This document shows, one piece after another, positions 35,592-47,490 of a stretch of DNA of 64,000 nt. The stretch is from Kryptolebias marmoratus (lineage: Eukaryota > Chordata > Actinopteri > Cyprinodontiformes > Rivulidae), in the NCBI RefSeq assembly GCF_001649575.2, contig NC_051444.1, forward strand, positions 21,990,856 to 22,054,855, written 5' to 3'. The translations under genes and the position numbers were made by a program. Under the pieces are notes generated by a model. That model did not search any database. It was not told where the DNA came from and worked only from the letters and a program-made list of their open reading frames with translations. Position 1 is the first letter of the stretch. Each line of letters begins with the position of its first letter.

Positions 35592-38500
35592 ACGCATAAT
35601 GGTGAGTCCAGTTCATTATTAACCATAAAAATCCTTGCCAAGGCAATGCAAAAATCATCATCAGGTGTGAAAGAGTCCTTAACAAGAAGATTTTCACAAG
35701 GAGAAATGATTAAAATTTTGAAGCAACCTAAACTCTTTACTTTAGAGGAATAAAAAAAAAATTCAAGCATTTACAGTTTGTCATATCAAATTCAGACTTG
35801 TCCAATGTTTTGCTTTGTACCCCATCTTTTCCTAACTTTAAACTTAAAATCATGGAAATTTCAAAAGTCATTTCAGTTGAAACAATGAGAAATGTGTATA
35901 CAAAAACGTTGCTCCTGGGGTGCTTTAACAGTTACAAACAGTCGTAGCCCAAAGCCAGCAGCAGAGGTGAGTGTGGGAGAGTTATGCAGCCTGTGTACTG
36001 AAGTTTCTTTGAAGTTCTAAATTCACTTTCAAATTGAAATTTCTCCAGTTATCATGAACCTTTGCCCTCTATTATTCCCTGAAACACAATGACTGATCAC
36101 ATTTCACAAATCATTAATATCTCCTACATCCATAGTCTGACAACGCAGTTTGACTAATGACCAATGAAAACCTCGTCGGTTAGCGTGCTTTTGTTATCTG
36201 TTACAAAGAGGCAACAGCAACAACTCTGAATGGCTTCCCTGAAAGAAATCATATCTTGTTTTTTTTTGTCCTGAAAATCAAAACTAGTCTTGTAATTTAA
36301 TAACTGATGGAAAATAACATCTGTACAAATGCATCTAAACTCGCCTTCAGCTTTTCAACACTTCAGACAGAATATTGTCAACTTATATACATTACAAACT
36401 GAAACGTTGAACTGAAAGTTTCTTTTATGCACATAAATAATAATGTAGTATAATACTTGTCAATTATTTGACTAGAACAATAGAATGACCTAAACAGACC
36501 AGCAAAATGTAAGCACAATGGTCTTGTTTGGCAGGACACACATTAGAGCAATAATTTGCAATACAGAAATGGTGTACTTGTGTTGTTTACACCTACAGAG
36601 AGAGAGAGAGAACTAATAAAGTTTAGAAATTCAACTTTAGCTGACCAGTTTTGACTTCTCATTGGGTTTGTGTTGAATAAAATAAATATCTTTTAAGGTG
36701 CAGCATACAACAACACCAACAAAAACCCTGAACCTGGGTGAACCAGTATTTTTAACAACAGGCTATGGTCACATGTTTGCTGCTATAAAAACTCCTGTCT
36801 CGTTTATTATGGATTTGGCCTAATCTGAATTGTTAGTGAGGGGCTGCTTGATTGCTAAAGGCAGTTGGATTTGCACTACTGTTTGTTTTGGTTTTTTTGT
36901 ACAAGTTAAATGTACTTTTAAGTGACGCTGTTTCAAAGGAGGTTTAATGTGAAGTTAGTTACATACGCTACTGCTGCTGAACAATGTTGATGTTAAGATC
37001 TCATGTAATCCACCTTTCTTTCTCCATTGTCTCTAGTTGATTGAGAAGCCTTGATGTTCCCAAAAAGCCTACTTTAATGACAATGGTAGGTCCACAAGCT
37101 CTAGTTTATCTGTTCTCCTTAGACTGGAGCAACATACCCTCATGCTTAGCTTCTATGCACTGTTCCCACCTTCCTCTGGGTGGAAACTTTGCCTTCCACT
37201 TTGACTAGTGGTGAATAGAGCTCCTGAGGTGCTGAGAAAACAGCCTCAAATAAGACCATTGCTTTAAAGATTTAAAATGCCCAAATACTATGACCTGTCA
37301 GGCAAGCAATCATTTCATGTCACTGCAGATAAACAGTCACTAGCATTATAGTTATAAAAAAAACCATTTAAAAAAAACTTGACAAATTGATGTGGTATAC
37401 GCTAAATCCACAGAAGATTTTTCTCAGTTGTCACATTCTGCTTTACTAAGCTGCTTTGTTTGATATTTTGGTTGTTAGACAAGAGTTGGAGTTACAGTAA
37501 ACAAAATAAATCATCAATATACAACATGCTAACTTACATTCTTTAATGTGGATTAACCAGTAGCTGCAGATGTGTTTAAGTAATTTACTTAACATTACTT
37601 ACTAAAATTATTTAAAATTTTTTTGATGCAGTGATGGCTATGTACATAAAGACTGATTAAAGCAACCGCCACTGTTTAGCATTTAATCCCTCTCTGTGGT
37701 TGGACTGAAGTGACACATCTCCCCTTTTTATTGCCTCACTCCATTTAGAAAAGCCTTTTTTTATTCATGTTGCTGGATAAAATGCAATGTAGAAACTTTA
37801 TGATTATTGTATGGTTAGAGTATTATTTCTCCTTTGGCACCAGCAGTTTTACCCCATTTGTTTCCCTCCTGTTTGAAGGAAAATGAAGTGATGCGATGTT
37901 GCTCCACTCTATGCTCAATTTGTTGTGGTGTTACTTCAGGAGCTACATTTTAAGAGCTGCCCGGGGAAAACACAGTTATGATAAATAAATAAATAAATAA
38001 ATAAGTGCAAAACCAAAAGGCGTATACCAAAAAGATTTCTCCTTGATTTTTCACAGTGAGATAACTTTGACTATTGCTACAGGCAAGGAACCTGCTAATC
38101 AATAGTACTCCACACAACTTGAGTTTAGTACAATGAAGTACAATAATCTGACTTGGTATTTACTAAGATTTTGTGATTTATGAGCTATTATTGGGCCTCA
38201 ACAGTTAGAACTGTTAGTTCATTGTACTGCAAATGTGTCAATAATGACTTTACTTCATTTATTTTCTGAGGTAAAGTTTTTTTTTACTATTATTAATTTT
38301 ATTATTAATAATAACAACAATAATAACAATACAAATTTAAAAAATTAATTAAAGAATTAACTTGTTATTACATTTCTTCTGTCCCAGAATATCTCTCAGT
38401 TATTATCTGAACGTGTTTCTGTGTGAATAAACGTTTTGGTTTAATGAAGACTTGTGATGTTTTTAATGACTCTGTTTGTGTTGTTGCTGCAAACTTTTTT

Positions 38501-38898
38501 AAATCCTCGTTTGGGCATGCCAATGTCCATAAAAAAAAAAGAGGATGTGTTTTTATGTAAACATTTGATCCAGGTACCTAAACATGACTCATGAACACAG
38601 AGTTTTGAGTCTGATAAGAAACAGAAACAGAAAAATACAGGTTCGACATATTTTTTGTAGGACTGAGTAAGATAAGACTCCCCACATGAACACACCGTCT
38701 GAGTGTAAACATCTCAATCACATATGCTGCCACTGACAGCAGCAGTTACTGATGACTGCAGGTGTTGTGTGTTAGCAGAATTAACTCAAACTGTCAGCTA
38801 GTAGGCGGACTGGGTGGCCTTCAGCTCCGAGACAGACCAGCAGCCCCCACGAGGACACCCGTGTGGAAGGCGGGGTGGTGATGGAGCTATGGTGGTGC
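35592..38898. other. Gene-free AT-rich DNA with small simple repeats
   Basis: About 3.3 kb. A short GA run (36598-36612), an AAAT run (37979-38005) and an AATAAT-rich tract (38290-38345) occur. No element body or open frame with a domain was found. The interval 38700-38880 becomes GC-richer as it approaches the GA array. Confidence 0.45.
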
Positions 38899-38916
38899 TG
38901 GTGTGTGTGTGAGAGA

Positions 38917-38988
<72 letters not shown>
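38899..38988. repeat. (GT)n then (GA)n microsatellite
   Basis: A short GT run (about 38899-38910) leads into about 38 GA units (38911-38987) with one early GG interruption. The purine strand is the plus strand. Long GA tracts can form triplex DNA and bind GAGA-type factors. Confidence 0.97.
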
Positions 38989-38989
<1 letters not shown>

Positions 38990-39039
38990 CTTTTGTGCAC
39001 GTTAGTTCCTGTGTGTGAGTATGTATAGAAGATCAAGGG

Positions 39040-39320
39040 TAACCCTGGGCATAGAGGAGGTCAGCGGTGTGACAGCGAAGCTCTCCTAGCGACGAAGCGC
39101 AGGAATGTTCTCAGGGCCTGGGCCAGGGGAAGTCGGCTGCCCTGGAACAATCACACAAGAGTTAATATTGGCCCTGCAGGTCAGAGGTTAAATGCCTGCA
39201 GGTCACAGGATGGAGGAGGGCTGCAACCAGACATCGGGGAGGGGAGCCACAGACTGGGGCTGTGCTGCAGCAACCAGCATTATGTCCTGTGTTGTCCTGC
39301 CACCTCAGCAGTCTCTAAAC
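39040..39320. promoter_or_regulatory. GC-rich block with a DR1 site and a 22-bp-period duplicated word
   Basis: This non-repetitive GC-rich patch follows the GA array. The 11-mer CCTGCAGGTCA occurs at 39173-39183 and again at 39195-39205, a spacing of 22 bp, about two helical turns. The first copy continues into AGGTCAGAGGTTA (39178-39190), a DR1-like pair of nuclear-receptor half-sites. AGTTAATATTGG stands just before. These features are compatible with an enhancer, but no conservation data are available. Confidence 0.3.
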
Positions 39321-39542
39321 CACCGTTGGAGGAGGAGCTGACGTTCTCCGGGGACTTTCCTTTTTTTTCTTGAGAGTTCAATCAGGATTCTTCAGAATAT
39401 AAAAGTGTGTGTAAGAGAGAGGTTTCATGAGGATATCAGCCTGATCAATCATTGTTTAAGATGGCTCAATATCTTTCAGATTAATTTAAATTTTCGGGTT
39501 GAGCTGAGATGAAGATAGAACTATGGAACATGAATGTCAATA

Positions 39543-39690
39543 TACCATCCATCCATCCATCCATTTGCTTCACTCACTTCTGCTTTCCAGGTCGCAGGGA
39601 GCTGGTCCTTATCACCAGCAGTCACTGTGCCAGAGACGGGTTACACTCTGGACAGGTCACAAGTCCATCACACATCAATAATTATTTTAA
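39543..39690 (-). repeat. Teleost dispersed repeat, 3' end with CCAT tail (reverse)
   Basis: The plus strand begins CCATCCATCCATCCATTTGC and continues TCTGCTTTCCAGGTCGCAGG GAGCTGG, then TTACACTCTGGACAGGTCAC AAGTCCATCACA. This is the reverse complement of the 3' end of a repeat family very common in fish (GTGATGGACTGG..ACCTGTCC AGGGTGTA...GATGGATGG). The same family gives the 46065 and 52770 copies. I do not know its formal classification. Confidence 0.75.
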
Positions 39691-41478
39691 AAATGCATTC
39701 ATAACTTTGATCCTTTTTTTTAAGTTTTGCTACTAAATATTTTTCTTTCAATTAGAAACTAGCTAAGTAGTTATTTTTTTAAATTTCATTGTTAAAGGTT
39801 CAGTGTTTTCCAGTAAATTACATCTAGCGGTGAAACTGGACATTGCAGCAATCTCAAATGCAAGCAACTCACGACCAAACAACAAATTCCCTCAATGATG
39901 GAAGGCCAACAGAACTGTTGAGCAAAAAACTAGCAATTCTGGTTGCGAAAGATCTTTGTTCATCATGAGTCATTCCCATCGGGGAACACTGATCATAGAA
40001 GAAATCCAGGCATCTAACGTGAACCTGGAAGTTGAAGCCAGAACAAATCCATCCTCCCTGCAGGCTGGTTTCAGTACAAGTCTTTAGTCCCGCCCTCTCC
40101 ATGTAATGGGAATTGAATGGGACATTTCTCTTAATAAAATAGAAGAAAACAAACAAACAAAACAAAACAAAAATAAAACGACATTTGCATTTACAAGTGC
40201 ACCATGAACAACAGCTGGTCAGTGTTGCCAGATCTCATGCCAGGAAAAAAAAAAGCAACACAACATATGAAGGATAAATCCCCACTATTTTATGCACTTT
40301 TAGTAAAGTAAGCACCAAACCTCTGTTAGTCATACCGGGCAGCCCTTCGATACCACGTCCAGTTCATAGTTTTTTTCTGCACTCCTCTTTAGGTGGTATT
40401 ATGATTGCTCTCCTGTATGAAGGGACACAGGGGACAGACATAGACAATTAATAGTATGTGTGTGTTAAAATAATTACATGCTACAGTTTTTAAAGCAATA
40501 TTTTTTAATAGATGTTTTCATTGTTACATTTTGTATCTTACAAAAGAAATTAAAAACTACTTTATGTATTAAAGTAAAAATATACTGGTTTTATTTAGAA
40601 AGTTTGTTTCTTCAGGGTAGTATTAGTAAAACTGAAATGCATACCTTTAAAGGACTTGTGCTTATTTGGGCAGGAGAAATAAATATACTTTGACATAAAG
40701 ATAAACTATGTAATTATAATGGAGGTAAAACAGGTAAAACATTTATCTTTATTAAGATAAATGTCCCATTCCATTCTATAATGGAGATAAAACAGTCGTT
40801 CACTGTTTATTGTGTGAAGAAGTTTCTTCACTTCATGGTTCCTCTTTCTCGTGAATGACAGTCCACGTGCTGGCTTGTTTTGAGTTGACCTGGCAGAATA
40901 TAAAGTTGAATCATGTATCCGCCATGATGGATTTTATTCATAGAAGTCAAAGACTCCTACCTCGCTTTCCCTTACTGTTCACACCCCTCCCCCCAAGGCT
41001 CAGGTTACTGTGGCAGGGAAGAATGTATGAATGGACGGCCCTCCATGCACAACAAGAGTGTGCACACAGCCATACACACACACGCGCATGCTGATGCATT
41101 CAGTACTTGTTCATTCACAAATATCTGGCAGAGCTTGTCACCTGACCTTGTACAAACAGAGGAAACCCAGAAAGATAGAGCTGTTGACTTATTACAAAAC
41201 TGCTTTTCAAAGCTTTTGCAGTTATCACAGCAATAAAGTCTAAATATGAAGCTTTTATACTTCTGAGCAAAAGTCTTGGCACAACCTTTGTTTCTTCATA
41301 TTTTGCCTCCAATAAGTCAGACTTCCTTGAAATCTTTTAAAATTGGACTTTAGCTATATTTCTTTAGCTTATCTTTTACTTTTTTTCAGTTCTATGCTGT
41401 TTATAATCATTCTCAGAGTAAAATCTTAACAAATTTAATACATTCTAAATCTTTCAAGCATAAAAAGGCCCTTAACTT
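39691..41478. other. Gene-free AT-rich DNA with a small hairpin
   Basis: An AAAC-type low-complexity run lies at 40145-40180. A perfect hairpin with 11-bp arms (ACATTTATCTT / AAGATAAATGT) and loop TATT lies at 40739-40764, and TATAATGGAG.TAAAAC words flank it on both sides. Open frames of up to 98 codons have no recognisable domain. Confidence 0.5.
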
Positions 41479-42478
41479 TGGCCCTGTCTACACTAGTCCA
41501 CCTATGTTTTTCAACTATTTTTTTTTCTTTGTTTATACTGGGTTTTTTGTTTGTTTGTTTGTTCTTTCATGCTATGCCAATAGGTGGTGAGAACATCTGC
41601 AAAAATGACATATCAAAATACCAAAAAATTGAATTAAAAAAAACTGAAAAAAGTGGTTTTCCTCACAAAAACCTTTGTCTGTGAATGGGATGAATATAAT
41701 GCAAAATTTGAAGCTGAAACAGCACCAGCGTCCCCTGTAGGCTGGCTACAGTATAAGTTGATGACACATTTGATTGACTAAATATTACGTCTCAGTTTAA
41801 GTTTTCAGGTACTGATTTTGATTCATATAGTTTGTACCTTATTGCTGTATTGCCAAATATCAGATCCGAATTACCGACTCAGATCATTCCTGCTTCACTT
41901 TTGACCAATGAAAGGAGGCAGAGACACTATATCCATGTTGTTTTATTTCATTTTTTATGTGAATGATGCAAACACAACAAAATATATTAAACTTTAAAGC
42001 TCACCAAAATAATGTAGAATACTTGGTTATAAAACAGTGTCTTTCAAGAAATCAATTCACCTATATGCTGTTTTCCAGGCAATAAACAAATAAATTTCAT
42101 GTCCCTATGGAAACAAAGGCTTTCAAAAAGAATTATTTGTTTGTTGTTGTTTCTTGCGAATGCATACTGTTTTTACATATGTTTTTATTCACAAAACAAT
42201 TAAAATGATCCAAATTGCCAAAATAGCGATGCCATGCCTGTATGTGGTGCTGTAACGCTGCCATGAAATACACCAAAAACAGGAAACAAGGTGTGGAGCA
42301 TCACTGCACCAGCTAGTGCCCTGGCATGGAAACTACAGCAGATTTAATGTTTTTTGCTGTCTTGTGTAAATAGGGATTGCGATCACAGTGTTGCTGTGTA
42401 CATGTGTAACGTTTTTACAGTCAGAGTAGGAAAATCTGTAACATTTCCAGAAGATCGTTCACATGTAAATGGGGTCTA
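41479..42478. mobile_element. Possible non-autonomous hAT-like element, about 1 kb
   Basis: The left edge GGCCCTGTCTACACTAGTCC and the right edge, whose reverse complement reads GACCCCATTTACATGTGAAC, resemble each other. Both resemble the 'GGCCCCGTTTACACG' ends of fish hAT-like MITEs. The CAGCACCAGCGTCCCCTGTA GGCTGG stretch near 41721 is also typical of that group as I remember it. No convincing 8-bp target duplication was seen and there is no transposase. The boundary call is tentative. Confidence 0.38.
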
Positions 42479-45400
42479 ATTCAAAAGAGGACAACAATCT
42501 TTGAAATGAAACATTACAAAATCTTGTGCTTTTTCAAAACTCCCTCTCTGTTCCAAAAACAAGGCTGCACTGCTGCTGTTAACTTAGTTATTTATCCGTT
42601 ATCAGTCATCGCCTCAAGCTTCGTGTACTTCCAGATAAACTAGTGCACAGATGAATCTCTTCACTCATTTTAAGGATTCTAATTTGAAGGAAACTCTTCA
42701 GGGGGTTTCAGTATTGCAGTGCTTAGTTAAGGAGAGGCTAGTTTACCATTATCTCTACAGCAGAAACAGCATGACACTAAGCACACTACTGTAGTAATCA
42801 CTGATGGATTAAACATCCACAACCTATAGGCTTTACAAATGGGTGCAGAGCAGCAGGGGAGGTGAGAAGGAAAAAATACCAGAACTGGTTGGTTTGAAAA
42901 TACACTGAAGGTTCAAAAACTGACATACTGATAAAGCTTCAGCAGTCTTTGTTCAGCTGTTGACCCCCTCTTTTCTTCAGTCCAAGACAAACTGAATGTA
43001 AACAAAAGTGTAGATATCATAAGTGTCACCTGCCAGCCACCAAAGTCATGAGCAGCCTTCTGTTAAGAGAAGCAACTGTAAAAGGTTTTACTACTTGTGC
43101 TTTGCATGTTATGTCATTTTTATTTGATCTGGACTGTGTATCTGAATTTAATTCTTTGGCCTCTTTTTTATTTGAGTTAAACTTCAATCAGTATCTGGTA
43201 CAGTTTGATTCCCTCTCATGACCCCACTAAGATCCGGCAAAATCCCTCTTCACCTACATAATGTGGGTGGAACAGATCTCTGCCCACACCTTAGTTATAT
43301 GAACACAGATTTCTCTTACATTGCTTCTCACACTGGCCTTGACTGGCAAGCCCTTTGGTTTTTCACAACTGTGGAGTGGACTGTAAATGTTTTTTTATCA
43401 ATGCCGACAGCCTCAGGTGACATTCCGGCTATCGGCACATCAAACAGAGAAGGTGAGGCCACGCTCACGTCCGGCTCTACCTCCCCATATCTTTATCCTG
43501 AGACAAAGCTAATTAGGTTTAATGCCTAACTATCCATAAATGCAAGAGCTGCACAAGCTTTACAGGAATCAGAAAGTCAACCTGGAGGAAATTTGACAGG
43601 AAGAAAGAAATTTTCCACTTGTGTACTCATGTACTTCATTGCAAGAAGGATGCTTTTAGACAACATCAAATATTAAAATGATGCATTAAACAGGAGAGCG
43701 ACAAATGTTTTCGCAATCAGCCCTTTTTTTAGCAGAGCTTTGAATTTGAAACAATAGGCGATCACAATTGTGTTAGAGCTGGTTTCCACTTACAGATACG
43801 TAGTTCTGCAACCAGTTTGCAGAAGTGGAAGGCTGTCCTTATGAATATACTTGTGCTTATCTGGCTTTTCTAAGTCATCATGTCTGCTGTGAAACAGACC
43901 CAAGTTGTTTTATTTGTGTCACTCCCTCCAGAGGGAGCATAGGAGCTAGCTGGTGACAAAGTAGTAAAGCAGAATGCAAAAGCAAACGCATTTCCTGTGG
44001 AAAACATTGATGAAAAATACAATGAATTACTACAATGCATGTTCAGGCAAAGATGCGAACACATTCACCAACAGCTGCTTTTGTGTGTCCGTGTATGTAT
44101 GAAGCTGCTATAAATGTGTCAACCATGCTGATTTGATCTAATATGATACGAATTTCGATAAGAGCTTCTTTCACTTTGCGTTATCAGTACTTCAGCTGTT
44201 TATAGACCAGTTTTGAACAGGGACCAAAAAGAGCAGAAAAGTCAACATTCTTTTGTCTACAATGAAACTGCTGTGTTATGTGTTACACGTTACCTTTACC
44301 TTTACGTGTATTCAATATGTGGCCGTGGACAAAAAATACTGCTTGTTTCTGTCTTTTGTTTAACACGTCTAATAGAACTGATCGATTCCTTTTTTAAACA
44401 ATCAGGCTGTCTAAACATGCACATTCAAATTATGCAACACAATATTGTAGTTCCAACTTGTTGCTCTGTGATCTTTCATCTTCATTTTCTCTCTTTCGTT
44501 CTCTATGGCACATGTTTAATCAAAGTCAGAGTGTGTTTACTTCCTGAGCACAGCCAAGCTCAAATAACCTAAAGGTCAAAAACCCAAATGCCATACTACA
44601 AACTGAAAAATAAAGGTTTCACTTCTGTACCCAAAGGCATGAATCTCAGAAAAGTGTACTAAAGTGCAAAAGTCGTCCATGAGGACATTTCCGCAGCATG
44701 AACTCATCTCTGACAACCAATAGTTCCACTTTAAACAATTTTCAGGTGCAAGCAAAAGTAGGGTTTTGTCAATGAAAACAAGACATCCTTGTAAAGCTGT
44801 CTCCATCCCTCAAATAGGGGTGGCCTGGCATTGGATTGGTGTGGGAAACCTGCATTGTGGAATCAGCGAAATGGCAGCAGCATTGTTGGGCAGAAGGCAA
44901 CACACGTGCCACGCCCCACTTTGCACACCAACTCAGCTCTGTAACTACCTTCACTGGCAACTCAGAGATGTAATGGCAGTAGCTCGATGGTCTGATCACG
45001 CATTACATTGGCCCTTTTGTAAAACACTTTCAAGTCAGGCCTGAGATGATTTTTTCCTTGTGATTTATGTAGGGACCAAAGCAGCATGGAAGCATGTCAA
45101 AGTCAACCTGCTGCTGTTGCACCTCTGAGCCCACAGAGGAGGTAGTGACAGAGCTGCAATGGTCAATATGACTGAAAGCCAACATTGTGGCTTAAAGGTG
45201 TAATGAAGTAGACAATCTGGGCAATCTGTGATTTAGAATAGAAGACATTCAATACACATTGAATGTGTAATGGTTTAAGTCAATGCTGCCAAGTTATATT
45301 CCATGACTCATATTTCAGTTATGACTGGCTCATTTGGTGAATGAATGACCAGCCTAAAAAGGTGCTTGTCTTTGTCTTTGCAGCTTTAGAGTGGAACTGT

Positions 45401-46064
45401 TTAGTAAAAGATGCTATTGATGTGGAAAAAGGGTGTCTCAGACCCAGTTTGAAAGTGTCTTGTGAAAGTGCAGTAGTTTGCGAGATTTTCTGCCTATGTG
45501 GGTTTTCGCTTCTCTTTTTTTGTGATAGTCCAAAAATATGATTGTTTGGGAGAATAGTGATTCTAACCTGACTGTAGGTGTAAGCATATACTGGCTAAAT
45601 TTACATTTACGGCTAAATTTTTTGTCATATGGGTGCAGAATTTTTTTTTTCAATAGTCAGACAAAAAGTTTAAATATGTTCCAAATTTAATAGGTTAACT
45701 GGACAAAGTTAGAGTATTGCATCAATGGTGGTTATACATTATGTCATGTAGTTTTTCTGTGTAAGTGGTGATGCCTGCAGTAATATTTGTTAGCACTTCT
45801 GTCATATGATGTCATTAAATTAGTCGCACAAATAGTAATTTCCATTCCATGTTGAAACTGTTTATATGGGCAAAATAAAGTACAGTAAACTATTATCAAT
45901 TTGAATTGCTTGTAAAACTACCCTGGTTGGTAAGGTATCCTATGGTTTGTTTGATGTGCAGCTAGAACATGATCAACTTGAATGTGACATTATTGCTAGA
46001 TCCAATTTTGGATTTCCAAGGCTATTGTAACCCAGCCACAGTGATAGACAGCCATTCCCATACT
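42479..46064. other. Gene-free DNA with one non-repetitive block of interest
   Basis: The interval 43210-43560 is GC-richer and non-repetitive. It has homeodomain-type AGCTAATTAGG (about 43508) and an open frame of 103 codons (43218-43529) without a recognisable domain. It could be a conserved noncoding element. Another GC-richer patch lies at 44800-45010, with overlapping frames on both strands. A perfect hairpin with 9-bp arms (ACATTCAAT / ATTGAATGT) and loop ACAC lies at 45245-45266. Nothing else was recognised. Confidence 0.4.
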
Positions 46065-46258
46065 GATAATTTAGACTCACCAAGCACCCTTACATGTATG
46101 TCTTCTTTAGACCACGTGTGAATGTCTGAACACTTGGTGAAAGCTCATCCTGGAACAAAGAGAACACACACACTAAACTGAGAGGTCCCAGCTAAGATCT
46201 GTTACGGAAATTTCCTTGCTGTGAGGCAATAGAGCTAACCGCTGCACCACTGTGTTGT
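46065..46258 (-). repeat. Teleost dispersed repeat with tRNA-like head (reverse)
   Basis: The plus strand shows ATTTAGACTCACCAAGCACC, TTACATGTATGTCTTCTTTA GACC, and TTCCTTGCTGTGAGGCAATA, then GAGCTAACCGCTGCACCACT GTG. These match, in reverse complement, the head GGTGGTGCAGTGGTTAGC, then TTGCCTCACAGCAAGAAGG, and part of the body of the same family as the 52770 copy. The middle (the GTGTGGAGTTTGCATGTTC part) is deleted. The head contains tRNA-promoter-like words, so a SINE origin is plausible but not proven. Confidence 0.72.
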
Positions 46259-46820
46259 TCTTATACAAAACCTGCAGCTTTGGTCTCGTTTAAAATAAGA
46301 AGAAATGCTTTCTGATGCAATCTATAGTATTAGAGACACACAGTTGTAAGTTTTTAGCTTTCCTCCTGCTTAGGGTTTTAAAGCGGTCGGCTCCGCGTTA
46401 AGTTTCAGCACTGGGGCAACATGGGAGGAAATATTCTTTAAAGCCATCCGTTCCTATTTTGTGAAGCTTTATCACTCAGCTCTGTCTGTCGTCAAGTGGC
46501 AGCCTGCAGAGAATGCTGTTAGCATGTGTGTCCACATACTGAGATACCTCTACAGCCCACATGGACCCTCTTCTTAGCATGGTGGTTTCATGTGCTGGGG
46601 GATGCAGGCTTTTATTGCATAAGCAGACAAAACAGTGAGGGATGGAAAGGCAGGGGGAGGGAAAGAAAAGAACACAATAATGTGAGAGAGGGCATAGTGA
46701 AAGGACTGAAGGGCTTAACGATGTAACAAGTGGAAGAGAGAGAGTGCTACGTGTGTGAGAGAGCGTGTTCTCTCAGTTCAAAGCTGTCAGAGCTTCAAGC
46801 TACTCAAAAGAAAATGACTA

Positions 46821-47490
46821 TTAAAGGCCTGGCATTCCTTGAAGGAATGCATATCGCCCATCAACTTTCATGACAGAGTTTGAATCAAGATGACTTCCGC
46901 AGCCAGCAGCTTCATTTCATGAGACGTGTCAATGCTCAAACTATGTGTTTAGGATTACTCTCAGCTACTACTACATAAAATTTTACCTCGGTACCTCAGC
47001 AAAACTTGCTGAGTTTTGCAATTTTCAGGTTTTCTCAGTTAGTTGGCGGTGCTGGCCATCTCGAATTTAGTTGACTCTAAAATGTAATCAGTTATAGATG
47101 TACATCCAGTGATTGCTCTCTAAAGGTTTTATTAAAATCTATCAAGTTAAAGACATTTAGCTAACAAACAGACAGAGTTGACTCCAATAGTTAAAAGCAA
47201 AGTTTTAAAAACAGATCAGTTAGCGCTTAGAGTATAATTGGGAATTAGTCACAGTTACTAACACACCCAGTTTGGGCTCAGTATCTATAAAATTGGCTGT
47301 GTCGTGGCCATTTTATGTTTGCAAAGATCCTTAGATGTGGGGGCCATCTTGAATGGGACTGATTCCAAAAGGCAATCAGTTTTAGATGTTCATTCAATGG
47401 TAACTTTCTGGGAGTTTCATTCAAATCTGTACTGTAGTTCATGTGGTATTTTGCTAATGGTATAGATAAATGAACACACACACGGATACA
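46821..47490 (+). repeat. Dispersed repeat family P, dimeric copy
   Basis: Unit 1 (46821 to about 47185) starts TTAAAGGCCTGGCATTCC with the palindrome GCATTCCTTGAAGGAATGC (46832-46850), then CATATCGCCC and the usual landmarks, and ends near CTAACAAACAGACAGAG. Unit 2 (about 47186-47490) repeats the second half: CTCAGTATCTATAAAATTGG, GGGCCATCTTGAATGGGACT, AATCAGTTTTAGATG, TAACTTTCTGGGAGTTTCAT and TTTTGCTAATG. The same two-unit order occurs at 58121, so the dimer is a family feature and not a local accident. Confidence 0.85.
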
